Source: Chryseobacterium salivictor | GTDB taxonomy: Bacteria; Bacteroidota; Bacteroidia; Flavobacteriales; Weeksellaceae | Assembly: GCF_004359195.1 (NCBI RefSeq) | Contig: NZ_CP037954.1 | Location: forward strand, 3,038,001-3,102,000 | DNA length: 64,000 bases | Reading direction: 5' to 3' | In this document: positions 62,691 through 64,000 of the stretch, in pieces | Position numbering within the stretch: position 1 is the stretch's first letter | Layout of the letters: each line of letters starts with the position of its first letter | Notes under the pieces: model-generated | What the model saw: the letters and a program-made list of their open reading frames with translations, nothing else | Told to the model about the DNA's origin: nothing | Database searches by the model: none | Translations under genes and position numbers: made by a program

Positions 62691-63662
62691 ATGGACAAAC
62701 TACCATACTTAGTAGACGTACCAGTTTTACTTGTATTTTTTGTGCGCCCCGATACATTGCAGCAAGTTTTTGATCAAATCAAAAAAGCACGTCCAAGTAA
62801 ATTATATTTGTGCCAGGATGGACCACGCTCAAATCGGTCGGATGATATTGAAAATATAAATAAATGCAGGAAAATAGTTGAAAATATTGATTGGGAGTGT
62901 GAAGTTCATAAAGATTTTGCAGAAGTGAATTATGGCTGTGATCCAAATATTTATAGAGCTATTAATTGGATTTTTCAAAGTGAAGAACGGATGATATTTC
63001 TTGAAGATGATTCAGTACCAGCCTTAAGTTATTTTGCATTTTGTAAACAAATGCTTGACAAGTATAATGATGATAAACGCATTTCAATAATATCTTCATT
63101 TAATCTTGCTGAAAAATGGAATGTTCCATCAGATTACTTCTTTACCCAAGCAGCAACTTTGTCCGGTTGCTGGGGTACATGGAGAAGAGTGTGGGAAGAA
63201 AGAGATGAAACCCTAGGTTTTACTGATGATGAATATTTCAAGAAATTATTCCACGGGTTTTACAATCAAGGACATTTGGCTTACAAAGATTTTAGTGACT
63301 TTAAACTAAGAAATAGAGAGTTTAAAGAACAAGATAAAATAACTTCTTTTGAAGTACTTATTGGATCGGCAAGATTACTTAATTCTAGTCTGGCCGTTAT
63401 GCCATCTAAAAATATGAATTGTAATATCGGCATGACAAGTAATGCAACTCATGGTACAGCCAATCTAAGCCATTTAAATCGAAAACTGCAAAAAATATTT
63501 TATATGAAAGTATATGAAGTGCCTGAAAACTTAAATCATCCCAGATATATGATCCCGGATATGGCTTATTCGAAAAAAGTTGCTGACATAATAGGGGCAA
63601 AACGATATATTTCAACTTTAAGAAAAATTGAAATGAAACTGCGACGTTTAATTTTTAAATAA
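62691..63662 (+). CDS. GT-A fold glycosyltransferase
   Basis: 323 residues, two bases after the preceding stop. VPVLLVFFVRPDTLQQVFDQ and KLYLCQDGPRSNRSDDIENI, then IFLEDDSVPALSYFAF, where EDD is the metal/nucleotide motif of GT-A enzymes. The SGCWGTWRRVWEERDE phrase is recurrent in this Bacteroidota group. Donor and acceptor unknown. Confidence 0.8.
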   Translation: MDKLPYLVDVPVLLVFFVRPDTLQQVFDQIKKARPSKLYLCQDGPRSNRSDDIENINKCRKIVENIDWECEVHKDFAEVNYGCDPNIYRAINWIFQSEERMIFLEDDSVPALSYFAFCKQMLDKYNDDKRISIISSFNLAEKWNVPSDYFFTQAATLSGCWGTWRRVWEERDETLGFTDDEYFKKLFHGFYNQGHLAYKDFSDFKLRNREFKEQDKITSFEVLIGSARLLNSSLAVMPSKNMNCNIGMTSNATHGTANLSHLNRKLQKIFYMKVYEVPENLNHPRYMIPDMAYSKKVADIIGAKRYISTLRKIEMKLRRLIFK

Positions 63663-63672
63663 TTTAATAGTA

Positions 63673-64000
63673 ATGATTTCTAATACATCTGAATATTTAT
63701 ACTATCTTGAATGTGACAAAGTTGCATTAAGTATGGAGTCTAAACGTCCCCGATATAAACACGATATTATATGGACATTCCAACGACTTTTAAGAAAATG
63801 TGAATATTTTGAAAATACCAAAAAAAGTTTTTTCTTAACCTTGATAAATAAGTATCACAAATATAGATATGTTTCCATGAGCCAGAAACTTGGATTTTCG
63901 ATTGGGTTTAATACTTTTGGGCCTGGATTGTCTATAGCCCATTATGGAAGTTTGGTTGTTCATAGCAATGCTAAAATAGGTGTAAATTGCAGAATTCATG
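63673..64000 (+). CDS. Serine O-acetyltransferase-like protein, 3' end cut by the window
   Basis: From an ATG at 63673 the frame is open to the last base (109 codons). Residues 1-75 are helical; from about 80 it reads KLGFSIGFNTFGPGLSIAHY then LVVHSNAKIGVNCRIH, the start of a left-handed beta-helix with hexapeptide repeats as in CysE-type acetyltransferases. In a capsule locus it most likely acetylates a sugar of the polymer. Eleven bases after the preceding gene. Confidence 0.82.
   Translation, partial: MISNTSEYLYYLECDKVALSMESKRPRYKHDIIWTFQRLLRKCEYFENTKKSFFLTLINKYHKYRYVSMSQKLGFSIGFNTFGPGLSIAHYGSLVVHSNAKIGVNCRIH

Overview
The window reads as a chromosome segment from a member of Bacteroidota, class Flavobacteriia, most likely near Chryseobacterium or Kaistella (inference). 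The signs are AT-rich DNA, promoters with a TAnnTTTG -7 box, almost no Shine-Dalgarno sequences, and lineage-typical genes: a 549-residue signal peptidase I, a GSCFA protein, the order parA-parB-DUF5683-dapB-lepB, WbqC, and a CTnDOT-type integrase without the first catalytic arginine.

Positions 1 to about 17.4 kb are an accessory island ending at a tRNA-Asp gene with a tyrosine recombinase beside its 3' end. It holds a DUF2971 protein, an HNH-like protein, small membrane proteins, a membrane protein plus SEC-C pair, a lone Cys/His-rich protein, an AAA ATPase plus DUF4276 pair, a DUF4297-type nuclease plus SMC-like ATPase pair (Lamassu-like), a frameshifted IS1182-type element, an IS3-type element sitting in another reading frame, and a phage-type repressor beside a collapsed dinB-dnaE remnant. 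Several cargo units are bracketed by GTTAG upstream and TAAC downstream, followed by palindromes and shared 3' repeats. This resembles an integron-like cassette array and is the observation I rank highest.

From 17.4 to 47.7 kb the genes are mostly core: trxA, a cysteine desulfurase, a four-gene set resembling the mycobacterial decaprenylphosphoryl-arabinose pathway (UbiA prenyltransferase, DprE1-like oxidase, DprE2-like reductase, HAD phosphatase), an OmpA lipoprotein with a lipocalin lipoprotein, an S8 protease, WbqC, lepB, dapB, a DUF5683 protein, parB, parA, tonB, purA, hpt, adk, obg, a DUF6438 lipoprotein, a DEAD-box helicase, a ParE-type toxin-antitoxin pair, an acyltransferase, tatD, a GSCFA protein and a polyprenyl synthase. 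The gaps hold many repeats: a mosaic of duplicated gene tails (39.9-40.6 kb), a four-copy tandem hairpin (43.9-44.2 kb) and a nested B-A-A'-B' duplication (45.4-46.8 kb).

From 46.9 kb to the end lies a capsule or exopolysaccharide locus: an XRE regulator divergent from an HU-like gene, a 1.5 kb repeat-rich gap, then a long plus-strand operon. It encodes a Wza-like export lipoprotein, a Wzc-like tyrosine autokinase, a 4-epimerase and C6-dehydrogenase (predicting a HexNAc uronic acid), CapE, a small cupin, CapF and CapG (UDP-L-FucNAc), two GT4 glycosyltransferases, an EpsG-like polymerase, another glycosyltransferase and a truncated serine acetyltransferase-like gene. The window edge cuts this operon.
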